Below are positions 1 through 8,637 of a stretch of DNA of 13,398 nt, piece after piece. The DNA lies in contig JABDRH010000150.1 of the NCBI GenBank assembly GCA_013041835.1, positions 1-13,398 on the forward strand. Reading direction: 5' to 3'. Both the position numbers and the translations under genes were made by a program. Below the pieces are notes generated by a model. The model did no database searches and was not told the DNA's origin. It saw only the letters and a program-made list of their open reading frames with translations. Position 1 is the first letter of the stretch; each line of letters opens with the position of its first letter. This DNA is from Desulfatitalea sp. Lineage in GTDB: Bacteria > Desulfobacterota > Desulfobacteria > Desulfobacterales > Desulfosarcinaceae.

Positions 1-221
1 TTTGTGTTTGTTCATATATGCCATTAGTTTATGGCTTGGGAGATGAGAGTATCTGCGCCCAATTCAATTTAACGCAAGTCTTTAAAAATCATCCCCGGCA
101 TGTGTTTCATCCCCTATCTCGCTTTCCCGATCCCGAGATGCCGACCAGGGTTGCATTCGCTTTTTGCCGACTTACCTTTCAGCATACTTACCAACCCTGT
201 TTGCCCATAAAGGAGATGAAT

Positions 222-758
222 ATGATTCCCAATCGACTGACCGAAGCCCTTAATGATCAGATCAAGAACGAACTGGAGTCGGCCTATATCTACCTATCCA
301 TGGCCGCCTATTTTCACAGCCAAGGACTGGATGGCATGGCCCACTGGATGCGCTGTCAGGCGCATGAGGAGACCATCCACGCCATGAAGTTCATGGACCA
401 CCTCATCGATCGGAACACCCCAGTCACCCTGCTTCACTTAAAGCAGCTTAAAACCGAATGGCACTCGGCATCCGAAGCGTGGAAAGAGGCGTATGCCCAT
501 GAGCAATTCATCACAGCTAAAATTAATGCGTTGACCGCGATCTCTCGCGAGGAGAAGGATTATCAATCCGAACCGCTGTTGGCCTGGTTTGCCAAGGAAC
601 AAATCGAAGAGGAAGCCACCAGCAGCAAAATCGCCGGTGAGATGGAAATGGTGGGAGATAGCAAATCCGCACTGTTAATGCTGGATCGCGAGCTGGGGGC
701 ACGGACCTTCCCCCCAGGTTCCCCTTTTGATCCGGCGGCTTATGCATCAGCCACCTGA
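222..758 (+). CDS. ftnA: Non-haem ferritin (FtnA-type iron storage protein)
   Basis: This is a 178-residue bacterial ferritin, the usual length for the family, which forms 24-subunit cytoplasmic shells that oxidise Fe(II) and store it as a ferric mineral. The ferroxidase residues sit at the positions known from E. coli FtnA: E17, Y24, E50, H53, E94, Q127 and E130, in the contexts NELESAY, AHEETIHAM, AHEQ and KEQIEEE. ATG 222 was chosen because AGGAG (211-215) lies 6 bases upstream and homologues begin at about this residue; ATG 216 overlaps that ribosome binding site. The frame stays open upstream to position 18, but those 66 residues resemble nothing. The last 20 or so residues, rich in P, A and S, extend past the four-helix bundle. 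No Fur box or convincing promoter was seen in 1-221. Family assignment is firm; the exact symbol is by similarity. Confidence 0.93.
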   Translation: MIPNRLTEALNDQIKNELESAYIYLSMAAYFHSQGLDGMAHWMRCQAHEETIHAMKFMDHLIDRNTPVTLLHLKQLKTEWHSASEAWKEAYAHEQFITAKINALTAISREEKDYQSEPLLAWFAKEQIEEEATSSKIAGEMEMVGDSKSALLMLDRELGARTFPPGSPFDPAAYASAT

Positions 759-760
759 AT

Positions 761-775
761 CAAATGCGACATTTG
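761..775 (+). other. Small hairpin after the ferritin stop codon
   Basis: CAAATG (761-766) and CATTTG (770-775) form a perfect 6-bp stem with a 3-base loop, starting two bases after the ferritin stop. There is no run of T behind it, so it is more likely a 3'-end stabiliser or a chance match than a full intrinsic terminator. Confidence 0.3.
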
Positions 776-787
776 GGGTAAAGTTTG

Positions 788-832
788 CCCTCTGTGCCGT
801 CGATAGTATCGATAAGCTGGAAATACAGAGGG
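788..832 (+). promoter_or_regulatory. Hairpin that can sequester the fapA ribosome binding site
   Basis: CCCTCTGT (788-795) is perfectly complementary to ACAGAGGG (825-832). The right arm contains GAGGG (828-832), the Shine-Dalgarno sequence 6 bases upstream of the ATG at 839. The 29-base loop contains a smaller hairpin, CGAT (801-804) with ATCG (808-811). In mRNA the fold would hide the ribosome binding site of the FapA gene. The complementarity is seen directly; a regulatory role is inference. It does not match the c-di-GMP riboswitch consensus as I remember it. Confidence 0.45.
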
Positions 833-838
833 AAAACG

Positions 839-2683
839 ATGTCCGAAAATGCGCAGCAGGATAAAAAATTCGGCACCATTGCCGTCGAGCGGCAATTGCT
901 CACCCAGGAAAAGCTCGACCGTGCCCTGGTGATACAGCGCTGTATCATAACGCGGACAAAGGTCCATCTGCCCATAGGTGCCGTTTTGCAAAAGATGGGG
1001 CTGCTTTCCAGTGAACAGGTGGAGCAGGTATTGGCCATCCAAAACGGTAGTGCGCCGCCGACGGACGATGCCAGCGCGGACCGCGCCGACATTGACGAAA
1101 CAGCCTGCGACTGCACGGCTTCCCAGTTCGTGGAATTAACCGTCTCAACGGACAAGTTGACGGCTTCCATTTCGCCTCTTATTCAGGAGCAGGCGCCACC
1201 CAGCCTCGACGATGTCAAGCTGCTGCTGCTTGAAAACGATATTGATTATGGCGTTGTCAGCGACAATCTGCTTTCGGCCCACCTGGAAAAAAACCCCATG
1301 CCGCCGGATTCTTTTGTCGTGGCACGGGGCAAACCACCTGTGCCAGGCACACCGCCGGAAATTCGTTACTACTTTGATACCGACCCATTGCGAATCGGCA
1401 CCCTGCTCGAAGACGGCACCATGGATTGGAAAAACCGTGGCGAAATTCCCCAGGTCCGCCAAGGCGACCTGCTGGCAGAAAAAGTGGGCGGTACCAAGGG
1501 TGAGCCAGGCATCAATATCCATGGGCAGGAGATCAAGCCACCGCGCGTCAAGGAGCATGCCCTCAAATGCACCAAGGGGGCCGAACGCTCGGAAGATAAG
1601 ACCCAGGTCCTGGCCAAAGTCAACGGAACGCCTAAGCTGAGCTCGGATGGCCGCATCGGCGTATTCGGCGTTTTGCCCATTGAATCGGACATCGGCATTG
1701 AAACCGGCAACATCGAATTCGAGGGCCACATCGAGGTGGACGGCGGCGTCTGCAGCGGCTACCGGGTCAAGGGCGGCAGCCTGAACACACGGGAAATCCA
1801 AAGCGCCCACATCGAGATAGAAAATGATCTGGTCAGCTACGGCGGCGTTTACAACTCCACCATTACCGTCGGCGGGCATTTCAAAGCCAGCCACATCCAC
1901 AACTGCACCGTGGAGGTGCTCGGCGATTTGATCGTGGAAAAGGAGATCTTCGGCTGCACCATCGAGGTCAACGGCCGCTGTCTGGTGGAGAGCGGAAAAA
2001 TCATCGGATCAAAAATCTCCGCGAAAAAAGGCATCCAGACCAAAGACATCGGCACCCGGGCGGCCCGGCCCAGCGAACTGACCGTCGGTGTGGATTTTAA
2101 ATACACGAGAGATGTCCAGGCCGCCAAGGCGAAACTGGACGACCTGGGACAACGCAAAGAAAACACGACGGCGGACATCGTCAAGCTTAAAACGCGGATC
2201 GATGAACTGGATGCACAGCTGGGCACCACCGCCCAGGAGCAGGACCATTGCATGGTGCAAAAACGTGAGCTGGAAAATCGGCTGAAAAACCCCGCCGAGA
2301 GCAAGAATCCGAAAAAGCGCGCCCTGATCGAAGGATTGATTCAAGACCTGGCGGTTAAGTACGAAGCCCTGGACCAACAAGTGCACCGTATCATGGCTCA
2401 GGACGACACCGTGCGAAATAAGATCGCCCAGCATAAAAAAGATATCGAGGCTTTTGAAGTTGAAATCCAGGAAATCGAAGAGAACCTCAGCCTGATGGAA
2501 GAGGCCGCCAAGGTGGACCCCGGTGTTCCCGTGGTCAAAGCATCAGGGATGGTCTACGCAAAAACTTCGGTCACTGGCCCCCACAAAAAGATCATCATCC
2601 CCAAAGAGATGCAGTGCGTGCGTATTGCCGAGGGACTGGAAGATGGAAATCGGTATCAAATGAAAATTTCCAGCGTGCGGTAG
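839..2683 (+). CDS. FapA/DUF342 family protein with N-terminal MshEN-like tandem motif
   Basis: This 614-residue protein belongs to the FapA (DUF342, flagellar assembly protein A) family, large cytoplasmic proteins linked to motility or surface control whose biochemistry is poorly known. Residues 10-33 and 45-68 hold two 24-residue motifs of the type G-x2-hh-x2-G-hh-x4-L-x3-L-x2-Q, like the MshEN/T2SSE_N domain that binds c-di-GMP in type II secretion and pilus ATPases. The DUF342 core spans about 125-420. It includes EDGTMDWKNRGEIPQV, GTKGEPGINIHGQEI, ETGNIEFEGHIEVDG and many short G-rich strand repeats (about 260-420) suggesting a right-handed beta-helix. A long charged coiled coil follows (about 425-557), then a small C-terminal cap. 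ATG 839 is preferred over the earlier in-frame codon at 785 because GAGGG (828-832) precedes it and the motif follows at once. No flagellar gene is nearby. Confidence 0.85.
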   Translation: MSENAQQDKKFGTIAVERQLLTQEKLDRALVIQRCIITRTKVHLPIGAVLQKMGLLSSEQVEQVLAIQNGSAPPTDDASADRADIDETACDCTASQFVELTVSTDKLTASISPLIQEQAPPSLDDVKLLLLENDIDYGVVSDNLLSAHLEKNPMPPDSFVVARGKPPVPGTPPEIRYYFDTDPLRIGTLLEDGTMDWKNRGEIPQVRQGDLLAEKVGGTKGEPGINIHGQEIKPPRVKEHALKCTKGAERSEDKTQVLAKVNGTPKLSSDGRIGVFGVLPIESDIGIETGNIEFEGHIEVDGGVCSGYRVKGGSLNTREIQSAHIEIENDLVSYGGVYNSTITVGGHFKASHIHNCTVEVLGDLIVEKEIFGCTIEVNGRCLVESGKIIGSKISAKKGIQTKDIGTRAARPSELTVGVDFKYTRDVQAAKAKLDDLGQRKENTTADIVKLKTRIDELDAQLGTTAQEQDHCMVQKRELENRLKNPAESKNPKKRALIEGLIQDLAVKYEALDQQVHRIMAQDDTVRNKIAQHKKDIEAFEVEIQEIEENLSLMEEAAKVDPGVPVVKASGMVYAKTSVTGPHKKIIIPKEMQCVRIAEGLEDGNRYQMKISSVR

Positions 2684-2747
2684 TTTGCATTCCCTTTAGC
2701 GAACCTGTAAGTAGCGTGCTTGACAAAAGCCACGACGCGAGGCACGC

Positions 2748-4043
2748 ATGACCCTACCACCGTTTGTCCAATCCTGGCTTGACAGCTTGAAAATCGGAGC
2801 TGCCTCGTCCGCCATCACCACTGCGGCGGCGGCCATGGCCGTACTGATTGTAGGCATCGTCGCCTACTACGTCGCGCGCCGCATGGTGCGCACGCTAATC
2901 GCGCCACTGATTTTGCGTACGGGGGGCATCCGCGACGATATTCTGGTCAATGCCCGGTTATTGGATCGCATGACCCTTCTGGTACCCGCACTGGTGGTTC
3001 AGTTCTTCATTCCGGCGGTATTGGGCGGCTATCCGCGCATCGAAGCTTTCACCGCCAAGGGGATTCATCTTTACTTCATCGTGGTCTCGGTGATGGTGCT
3101 GGATGCACTGATCAACGCCTTGCACGGTATTTACCTGACGCTCAAGGTTTCCCGGGACATTCCGCTGACCGGCCTGTCCCAGGTGTTTAAAATCATCATC
3201 TACTGTGGCGGGATGATTTTTATCGTCTCGGTGATCTTCAACCGGGCACCAGTGTACCTGTTCAGCGGCCTGGGCGCCATGACCGCGGTCCTCATGCTGA
3301 TCTTCAAGGACCCGATACTGGGTTTCGTAGCCGGCATCCAGTTGATCTCCAACCGCATGCTCAAGCAGGGCGACTGGATCGAAATGCCCAAATACGGGGC
3401 CGACGGCGATGTGATGGATGTCTCCCTGACCACTGTCAAGGTGCGCAATTGGGACAAGACCATCACCACCATCCCCACCTATGCCTTGATTTCGGATTCT
3501 TTCAAAAATTGGCGGGGCATGCAGGAATCCGGCGGTCGACGCATCCAGCGGGCCATGTACATCGACATGGGAAGCATCCGATTTTGCACGCCGGAAATGC
3601 TCGAGCGCTTCGTTAAAATCAAGTATATCGCCGACTATCTTCGAAACAAGCATGAAGATATCGCACGTTACAACGCCGACTTGGGAATCGATGGGAGCGA
3701 GCCCATCAACACCCGTCGGTTGACCAATATCGGCACCTTTCGGGCCTATGTGAATACCTACCTGCATCATCATCCCATGATCAACACGGACATGACCTTC
3801 CTCGTGCGCCAGCTGGCGCCCACCGAGCACGGTTTACCGTTGGAGATCTATGTGTTTTGCAAGGACAAAATTTGGGCCAACTACGAAGCGGTCCAGGCGG
3901 ACATCTTCGACCACCTGCTGGCCATAGTGCCTGAGTTCGATCTGCGGGTCTTCCAGTATCCCACCGGCAATGATTTTTCGCGCACCCTGAAGCAAGTCAT
4001 TTCCGGTCAGGACAGCGACGCCGTCAAGGCCAAAGATGCTTGA
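2748..4043 (+). CDS. Mechanosensitive ion channel, MscS superfamily (YbdG/MscM-like)
   Basis: This 431-residue inner-membrane protein belongs to the MscS superfamily, homo-oligomeric channels that open under membrane tension and release solutes during hypo-osmotic shock. Five hydrophobic segments are visible at about residues 20-43, 73-93, 104-126, 146-164 and 169-187; the last is the pore-lining helix. The MscS beta domain follows, with the hallmark stretch IFKDPILGFVAGIQL and then GDWIEM (from G208), KYGADGDV and TTIPTYALISDSFKNW. The motifs KVRNWDKTITTIPTY and FKNWRGMQESGGRRI are close to E. coli YbdG (the miniconductance MscM type), and the size fits that subfamily. GAGG (2739-2742) lies 5 bases before the ATG. 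A TTGACA at 2720 has no matching -10, so transcription may run through from upstream. The family is certain; the subfamily rests on remembered motif similarity. Confidence 0.92.
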   Translation: MTLPPFVQSWLDSLKIGAASSAITTAAAAMAVLIVGIVAYYVARRMVRTLIAPLILRTGGIRDDILVNARLLDRMTLLVPALVVQFFIPAVLGGYPRIEAFTAKGIHLYFIVVSVMVLDALINALHGIYLTLKVSRDIPLTGLSQVFKIIIYCGGMIFIVSVIFNRAPVYLFSGLGAMTAVLMLIFKDPILGFVAGIQLISNRMLKQGDWIEMPKYGADGDVMDVSLTTVKVRNWDKTITTIPTYALISDSFKNWRGMQESGGRRIQRAMYIDMGSIRFCTPEMLERFVKIKYIADYLRNKHEDIARYNADLGIDGSEPINTRRLTNIGTFRAYVNTYLHHHPMINTDMTFLVRQLAPTEHGLPLEIYVFCKDKIWANYEAVQADIFDHLLAIVPEFDLRVFQYPTGNDFSRTLKQVISGQDSDAVKAKDA

Positions 4044-4182
4044 AAAAAAAGGTCCTTGGCGCCATTTGTCGATAATGCTTTTGCAAAGACGTTTTCGCCT
4101 TGCACACCCAGCATGTGTCCGGTGCATCGCCTTTGTTGGTGAAACCGCAGGCATTGCACCCATGGCTCTTTATCTTATTGAT
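4024..4182 (-). pseudogene. Orphan rubredoxin-like zinc ribbon, start codon lost or non-canonical
   Basis: Reading the minus strand from 4182 to the TGA at 4026-4024 gives 52 codons that include GCNACGFTNKGDAPDTC followed by WVCKAK. This is a textbook zinc ribbon, CxxC-x11-CxxC, similar to the rubredoxin-like domain of rubrerythrins and many small anaerobe proteins. The open frame begins after TAA (4185-4183) and contains no ATG, GTG or TTG before the first cysteine (codon at 4158-4156). A neighbouring frame has ATG at 4163-4161, and one extra base in the GGG run beside it would give M-G-C-N-A-C-G directly. It may therefore be a frameshifted small gene, a remnant of a larger protein's C-terminus, a sequencing error in a homopolymer, or a gene with a rare start. 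The tail overlaps the 3' end of the channel gene by 20 bases. The motif is clear; coding status is uncertain. Confidence 0.45.
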
Positions 4183-4242
4183 TTAAATGGTTTGTGTTAA
4201 CCCACCTTTCAGAAAGTCCCCCTTTGCAATCTCAAAACAAGC

Positions 4243-6177
4243 ATGGTAGAATTCAAAAATTTAGCTTGGGGTCGCCATTATCGTAACCATTTAATTGCAC
4301 ATATATTTCCAGTTTGGCATGCATACTATCATGCATACTATATTGACATGAACGGAACAGTTGATCCCAGGGTGGTAAAAGCCCAACGACTGCGCGTCAA
4401 ACGCTGGCTGATCGGCGTGGTGGCGTACGCCATTGTCATGGTGGCGATCTACATTTCCCGATTCATTGGCATGGGCACGCTGCAGCCACGCATTTTTCTG
4501 GTCTTCCTCTTATTGGCTGTAGTAGCCAATGCCCTCGTGTTCATCTCCTTGAAAACCAATTTCAATCTGCGTTTTAAAGATCCGTCGTTAACCCTGGCGC
4601 AGATGATTTTCAGCTGTTTTTGGGGTGGCATCCCCCTGTATTTGATGCCCGATGCCCGTCTGGTCTTCATGCTGTTTTTTCTGATCTCATTTTGCTTTGG
4701 CATCTTCCAGTTGAATTTTGCCGACTACATGAAAGTATTGGGCACAATTTTTGTCCTATATTCTGCCGTGCTGCTGGTGGAATATACCACTCAGCGGCCG
4801 GGATTCGTTCTGTCGGTCGAAATATACCAGCTTGTCATGTTCATGCTTTTGCTAAGCTGGTTTGTCTTTTTCGGCAGCTATATTTCAGCAATGAGAATGC
4901 GTCTGCGTCAGCAAAACATCGAGCTGACCGAAGCGCACGATCAAATTCGAAAAGAAATCATGGAACGTGAGGCTGCCAACGATGCCCGCATAAAGGCTGA
5001 GGCGAAACTTCAAAGCGCGCGCAAAATGGAGGCCATCGGCATGCTGGCCGGGGGTGTGGCCCACGACCTGAACAATATCTTATCCGGTTTAGTCAGTTAC
5101 CCTGAGCTCCTGTTACACGATCTGCCAGCCGACAATCCGCTGCACAAAACGCTGACCACCATTTTTCAAAGCGGCCAGAAAGCAGCAACCATTGTTCAGG
5201 ATCTGCTGATCATGGCCCGGCGTGGTGTTGCCGTGACCCAAACGGTCAACCTGAACCAAATCGTCACCGAGTATCTGGAAAGCACTCAGTTTGCAAAACT
5301 CTTGCAATTCCACCCCAATACCAAGATTAACACAAACCTTGTGGCCGATCTGAGGCCCCTCACCGGTTCTCCGGCCCATTTGTTCGCCGCTGTCATGAAC
5401 CTGGTGTCCAATGCCGCCGAAGCCATGCCCGAAGGCGGCACCATCGATATCCACACATCAAACCGGCATGTCCCTCAAACCACCACCGACTATGAATCCA
5501 TCGAAGCGGGTGAATATAGCTGCCTGACCATCAGTGATACCGGAGTGGGGCTTTCAGCCCAGGAGCAGGAGAGAATTTTCGAGCCTTTTTACACCAAAAA
5601 AGTCATGGGCAGAAGCGGTACGGGCCTCGGCATGGCGGTGGTTTGGGGAACCACCAAAGACCACCACGGCCATATTGATCTGCGCAGCCGGCCCGGACAG
5701 GGAACCGTCATCTCGCTGTATTTCCCCCCGGCAGATACGAATACCACCAGCGATCTCCTCGTTCCGGTATCGGACTATCGGGGGCAGGGAGAGTCCATTC
5801 TGATCGTGGACGATATCGCCGAACAAAGGGAAATCATTTCCCTGATGCTGGAAAAGCTGGGGTATCATGTCCAATCCGTATCCAGCGGCGAGGCTGCCGT
5901 GGCGTTCATGCGCCACAACCAGGTAGACCTGCTCGTACTGGATATGATCATGGATCCCGGCATCAACGGTTTGGAAACCTACCGCCAGATTGCCGCCTTG
6001 CATCCCGGTCAAAAAGCCGTTATCGCCAGCGGGTATTCCGAGACCGAATGGATTGCCGAAGCCATGCGCATGGGATTGGGCGGCAGCTTGAAAAAACCCT
6101 TTCTGTTTGAGGAACTCGGAGTGGCCATTCGAGCGGCGCTTGACCGACCGCCGGCCGAAGGGCTCTTGCATAAATAA
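4243..6177 (+). CDS. Hybrid sensor histidine kinase with six TM helices and C-terminal receiver
   Basis: This 644-residue membrane hybrid kinase probably senses a membrane-linked signal and passes phosphate through its own receiver; no partner regulator is in the window. About six hydrophobic segments lie between residues 55 and 222 (roughly 55-71, 84-103, 117-137, 140-160, 166-185, 198-222), followed by a short coiled coil (about 225-262). There is no PAS or HAMP domain. The H box is GGVAHDLNN with H274; the ATPase has the N box MNLVSNAAEA (N390), G1 ISDTGVG (D432), F box IFEPFYTKK and G2 GTGLG (459-463). The receiver (about 518-635) has acidic pair D523/D524, phospho-acceptor D567 and the lysine of LKKPF (K618). 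The start is uncertain: neither ATG 4243 nor ATG 4348 (residue 36) has a Shine-Dalgarno sequence, and the first 35 codons are AT-rich and contain an exact 12-base tandem repeat. Confidence 0.88.
   Translation: MVEFKNLAWGRHYRNHLIAHIFPVWHAYYHAYYIDMNGTVDPRVVKAQRLRVKRWLIGVVAYAIVMVAIYISRFIGMGTLQPRIFLVFLLLAVVANALVFISLKTNFNLRFKDPSLTLAQMIFSCFWGGIPLYLMPDARLVFMLFFLISFCFGIFQLNFADYMKVLGTIFVLYSAVLLVEYTTQRPGFVLSVEIYQLVMFMLLLSWFVFFGSYISAMRMRLRQQNIELTEAHDQIRKEIMEREAANDARIKAEAKLQSARKMEAIGMLAGGVAHDLNNILSGLVSYPELLLHDLPADNPLHKTLTTIFQSGQKAATIVQDLLIMARRGVAVTQTVNLNQIVTEYLESTQFAKLLQFHPNTKINTNLVADLRPLTGSPAHLFAAVMNLVSNAAEAMPEGGTIDIHTSNRHVPQTTTDYESIEAGEYSCLTISDTGVGLSAQEQERIFEPFYTKKVMGRSGTGLGMAVVWGTTKDHHGHIDLRSRPGQGTVISLYFPPADTNTTSDLLVPVSDYRGQGESILIVDDIAEQREIISLMLEKLGYHVQSVSSGEAAVAFMRHNQVDLLVLDMIMDPGINGLETYRQIAALHPGQKAVIASGYSETEWIAEAMRMGLGGSLKKPFLFEELGVAIRAALDRPPAEGLLHK
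4318..4341 (+). repeat. Exact 12-bp tandem repeat, two copies
   Basis: CATGCATACTAT occurs twice back to back (4318-4329 and 4330-4341). In the kinase frame it encodes HAYYHAYY. The second copy also supplies a -10-like TACTAT (4336-4341), 16 bases after TTGGCA (4314-4319). It is therefore either a coding duplication near the N-terminus or part of a promoter in front of the internal ATG at 4348. Confidence 0.85.
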
Positions 6178-6220
6178 GCCCCGTGTTTATGCATCGTGGC
6201 TTCGTTTCATATGGCCCTGA

Positions 6221-6391
6221 ATGTCACCCGTAAAATCCAAAAAATCACGTATTGTTCCAAATGACAAAACAGCAGGTGATGAGACACTGTGGGAATTGTT
6301 TTTTGTGGGTCACTTCGTTGACAAGAAAAAATCGGTGTTTATCATTTCCGCGTTACTGGATGAAAAGCGAAGCCAACAAGACCTGCTGTAA
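6221..6391 (+). CDS. Possible small protein of 56 residues (doubtful)
   Basis: An open frame runs from ATG 6221 to TAA 6391 and would encode a lysine-rich peptide with a hydrophobic middle (LWELFFVGHFVD, SVFIISALL). I do not recognise it. Against it: a stop codon (TGA 6218-6220) abuts the ATG, no Shine-Dalgarno sequence is visible, third codon positions are AT-rich unlike the neighbouring genes, and a good promoter sequence lies inside it. It may be chance. Confidence 0.18.
   Translation: MSPVKSKKSRIVPNDKTAGDETLWELFFVGHFVDKKKSVFIISALLDEKRSQQDLL
6318..6345 (+). promoter_or_regulatory. Candidate sigma70-type promoter for groESL
   Basis: TTGACA (6318-6323), a perfect -35, is followed after 16 bases by TATCAT (6340-6345), which differs from the -10 consensus at one base. 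Transcription from here would give a leader of about 290 bases before groES. No clear sigma32-type promoter was found. It is a consensus match only. Confidence 0.45.
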
Positions 6392-6514
6392 CCAATGAGC
6401 GCGCAAGGGGTTCATGATGAAGCGTAAGATTCTGCACCATAGCCTTCGTCCCACGCTTATGTTTCCCCCTCCCCGGGCCGGCTGATGCCCATTTTTTTTG
6501 AAGCTGACTCATCT

Positions 6515-6541
6515 GACTGCGCATAACTGCCTGCGGCAGTC
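6515..6541 (+). promoter_or_regulatory. Two mutually exclusive hairpins in the groES leader
   Basis: ACTGCC (6526-6531) and GGCAGT (6535-6540) form a perfect 6-bp stem with a 3-base loop. GACTGC (6515-6520) can instead pair with GCAGTC (6536-6541), using the same right arm. The two folds exclude each other, as in attenuators or RNA thermometers, but the segment lies about 100 bases before the start codon and a role is inference. Confidence 0.3.
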
Positions 6542-6643
6542 GGCAGAACCTGTCATAAACAATGGATGCTGGTAAACGCTACTATGGCGCGAGGCATTTG
6601 ATGGATAACCAGTTAAAAACAATGGAAAGTGGAGGTAAGCCCT

Positions 6644-6931
6644 ATGACAATCAAACCTTTGAATGACCGTGTGCTTGTTCTTCGCGTCGAGGAAGAGCGG
6701 AAAACCGTAGGTGGTATCATTATACCGGACACCGCCAAGGAAAAGCCCCAGGAAGGCAAGGTGGTGAGCGTCGGTCCCGGGAAAACGGATGACAGTGGCA
6801 AACGGACGCCTGTGGCGGTCCAGCCCGGCGATCGGATTCTCTTTTCCAAGTACGCCGGCACAGAAATCAAAATTGACGGCGTCGAGCACATTTTCATGCG
6901 CGAAGATGACATCCTGGGTGTCCTGGCGTAG
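6644..6931 (+). CDS. groES: Co-chaperonin GroES (Cpn10)
   Basis: This 95-residue protein is the heptameric lid of the GroEL folding chamber. The whole family pattern is visible: [12 protein letters not shown] at the N-terminus, the mobile loop [20 protein letters not shown] (about residues 16-36) that contacts Gro[10 protein letters not shown], and the C-terminal [22 protein letters not shown] 6644 is chosen because GGAGG (6631-6635) lies 8 bases upstream and the protein then begins like other GroES proteins. GTG 6629 is in frame but overlaps that ribosome binding site. groEL follows 70 bases downstream, the usual bicistronic operon. No CIRCE element precedes it, so control by HrcA at this promoter is not supported by the sequence. 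Confidence 0.97.
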   Translation: MTIKPLNDRVLVLRVEEERKTVGGIIIPDTAKEKPQEGKVVSVGPGKTDDSGKRTPVAVQPGDRILFSKYAGTEIKIDGVEHIFMREDDILGVLA

Positions 6932-6939
6932 GGTCGCCA
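6924..6939 (+). other. Short hairpin across the groES stop codon
   Basis: TGGCG (6924-6928) pairs with CGCCA (6935-6939); the groES stop TAG (6929-6931) lies in the 6-base loop, and a TTTT run follows at 6943-6946. It could act as a weak attenuator or a processing site in the groES-groEL spacer. With only five pairs it may be chance. Confidence 0.25.
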
Positions 6940-6983
6940 AGCTTTTGAAACGCCCATCAACCGATTAACGTTTTGAAGAATAA

Positions 6984-8627
<1,644 letters not shown>

Positions 8628-8637
8628 CTGTTTTGTT

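Larger units (their letters stand above)
6178..6643 (+). other. 466-base gene-poor leader upstream of groES
   Basis: No well-supported gene lies here. It holds a sigma70-like promoter (6318-6345), two mutually exclusive hairpins (6515-6541), and two short open frames I cannot confirm: 56 codons at 6221-6391 and 34 codons at 6562-6666, the latter running over the groES start. A minus-strand frame (6524-6342) has no ribosome binding site. The CIRCE operator (TTAGCACTC-N9-GAGTGCTAA) common before groES is absent. Base composition is more AT-rich than in the flanking genes. Confidence 0.6.

Noticed and set aside
18..221. N-terminal extension of the ferritin from an ATG at 18
   Set aside because: A strong ribosome binding site lies at 211-215 and the protein from 222 aligns with ferritin numbering; the extra 66 residues resemble nothing.
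785..838. Earlier in-frame start of the FapA protein
   Set aside because: It overlaps the leader hairpin and has no ribosome binding site, whereas ATG 839 has GAGGG six bases upstream.
759..838. c-di-GMP (GEMM) riboswitch before the FapA gene
   Set aside because: Tempting because of the MshEN-like domain, but the remembered GEMM core and tetraloop motifs are absent; only the hairpin is supported.
2684..2747. TTGACA at 2720 as a promoter of the channel gene
   Set aside because: There is no -10 sequence at 16-18 bases, and the start codon falls where the -10 should be.
3834..4163. 109-residue minus-strand frame starting at 4163
   Set aside because: Mostly antisense to the channel gene and without a good ribosome binding site; the zinc ribbon is in a different frame.
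6342..6524. 60-residue minus-strand frame before groES
   Set aside because: No ribosome binding site, no recognised motif, and it overlaps the likely groESL promoter and leader.
6178..6643. CIRCE operator or sigma54 promoter before groES
   Set aside because: I found neither TTAGCACTC-N9-GAGTGCTAA nor TGGCAC-N5-TTGC in the region.
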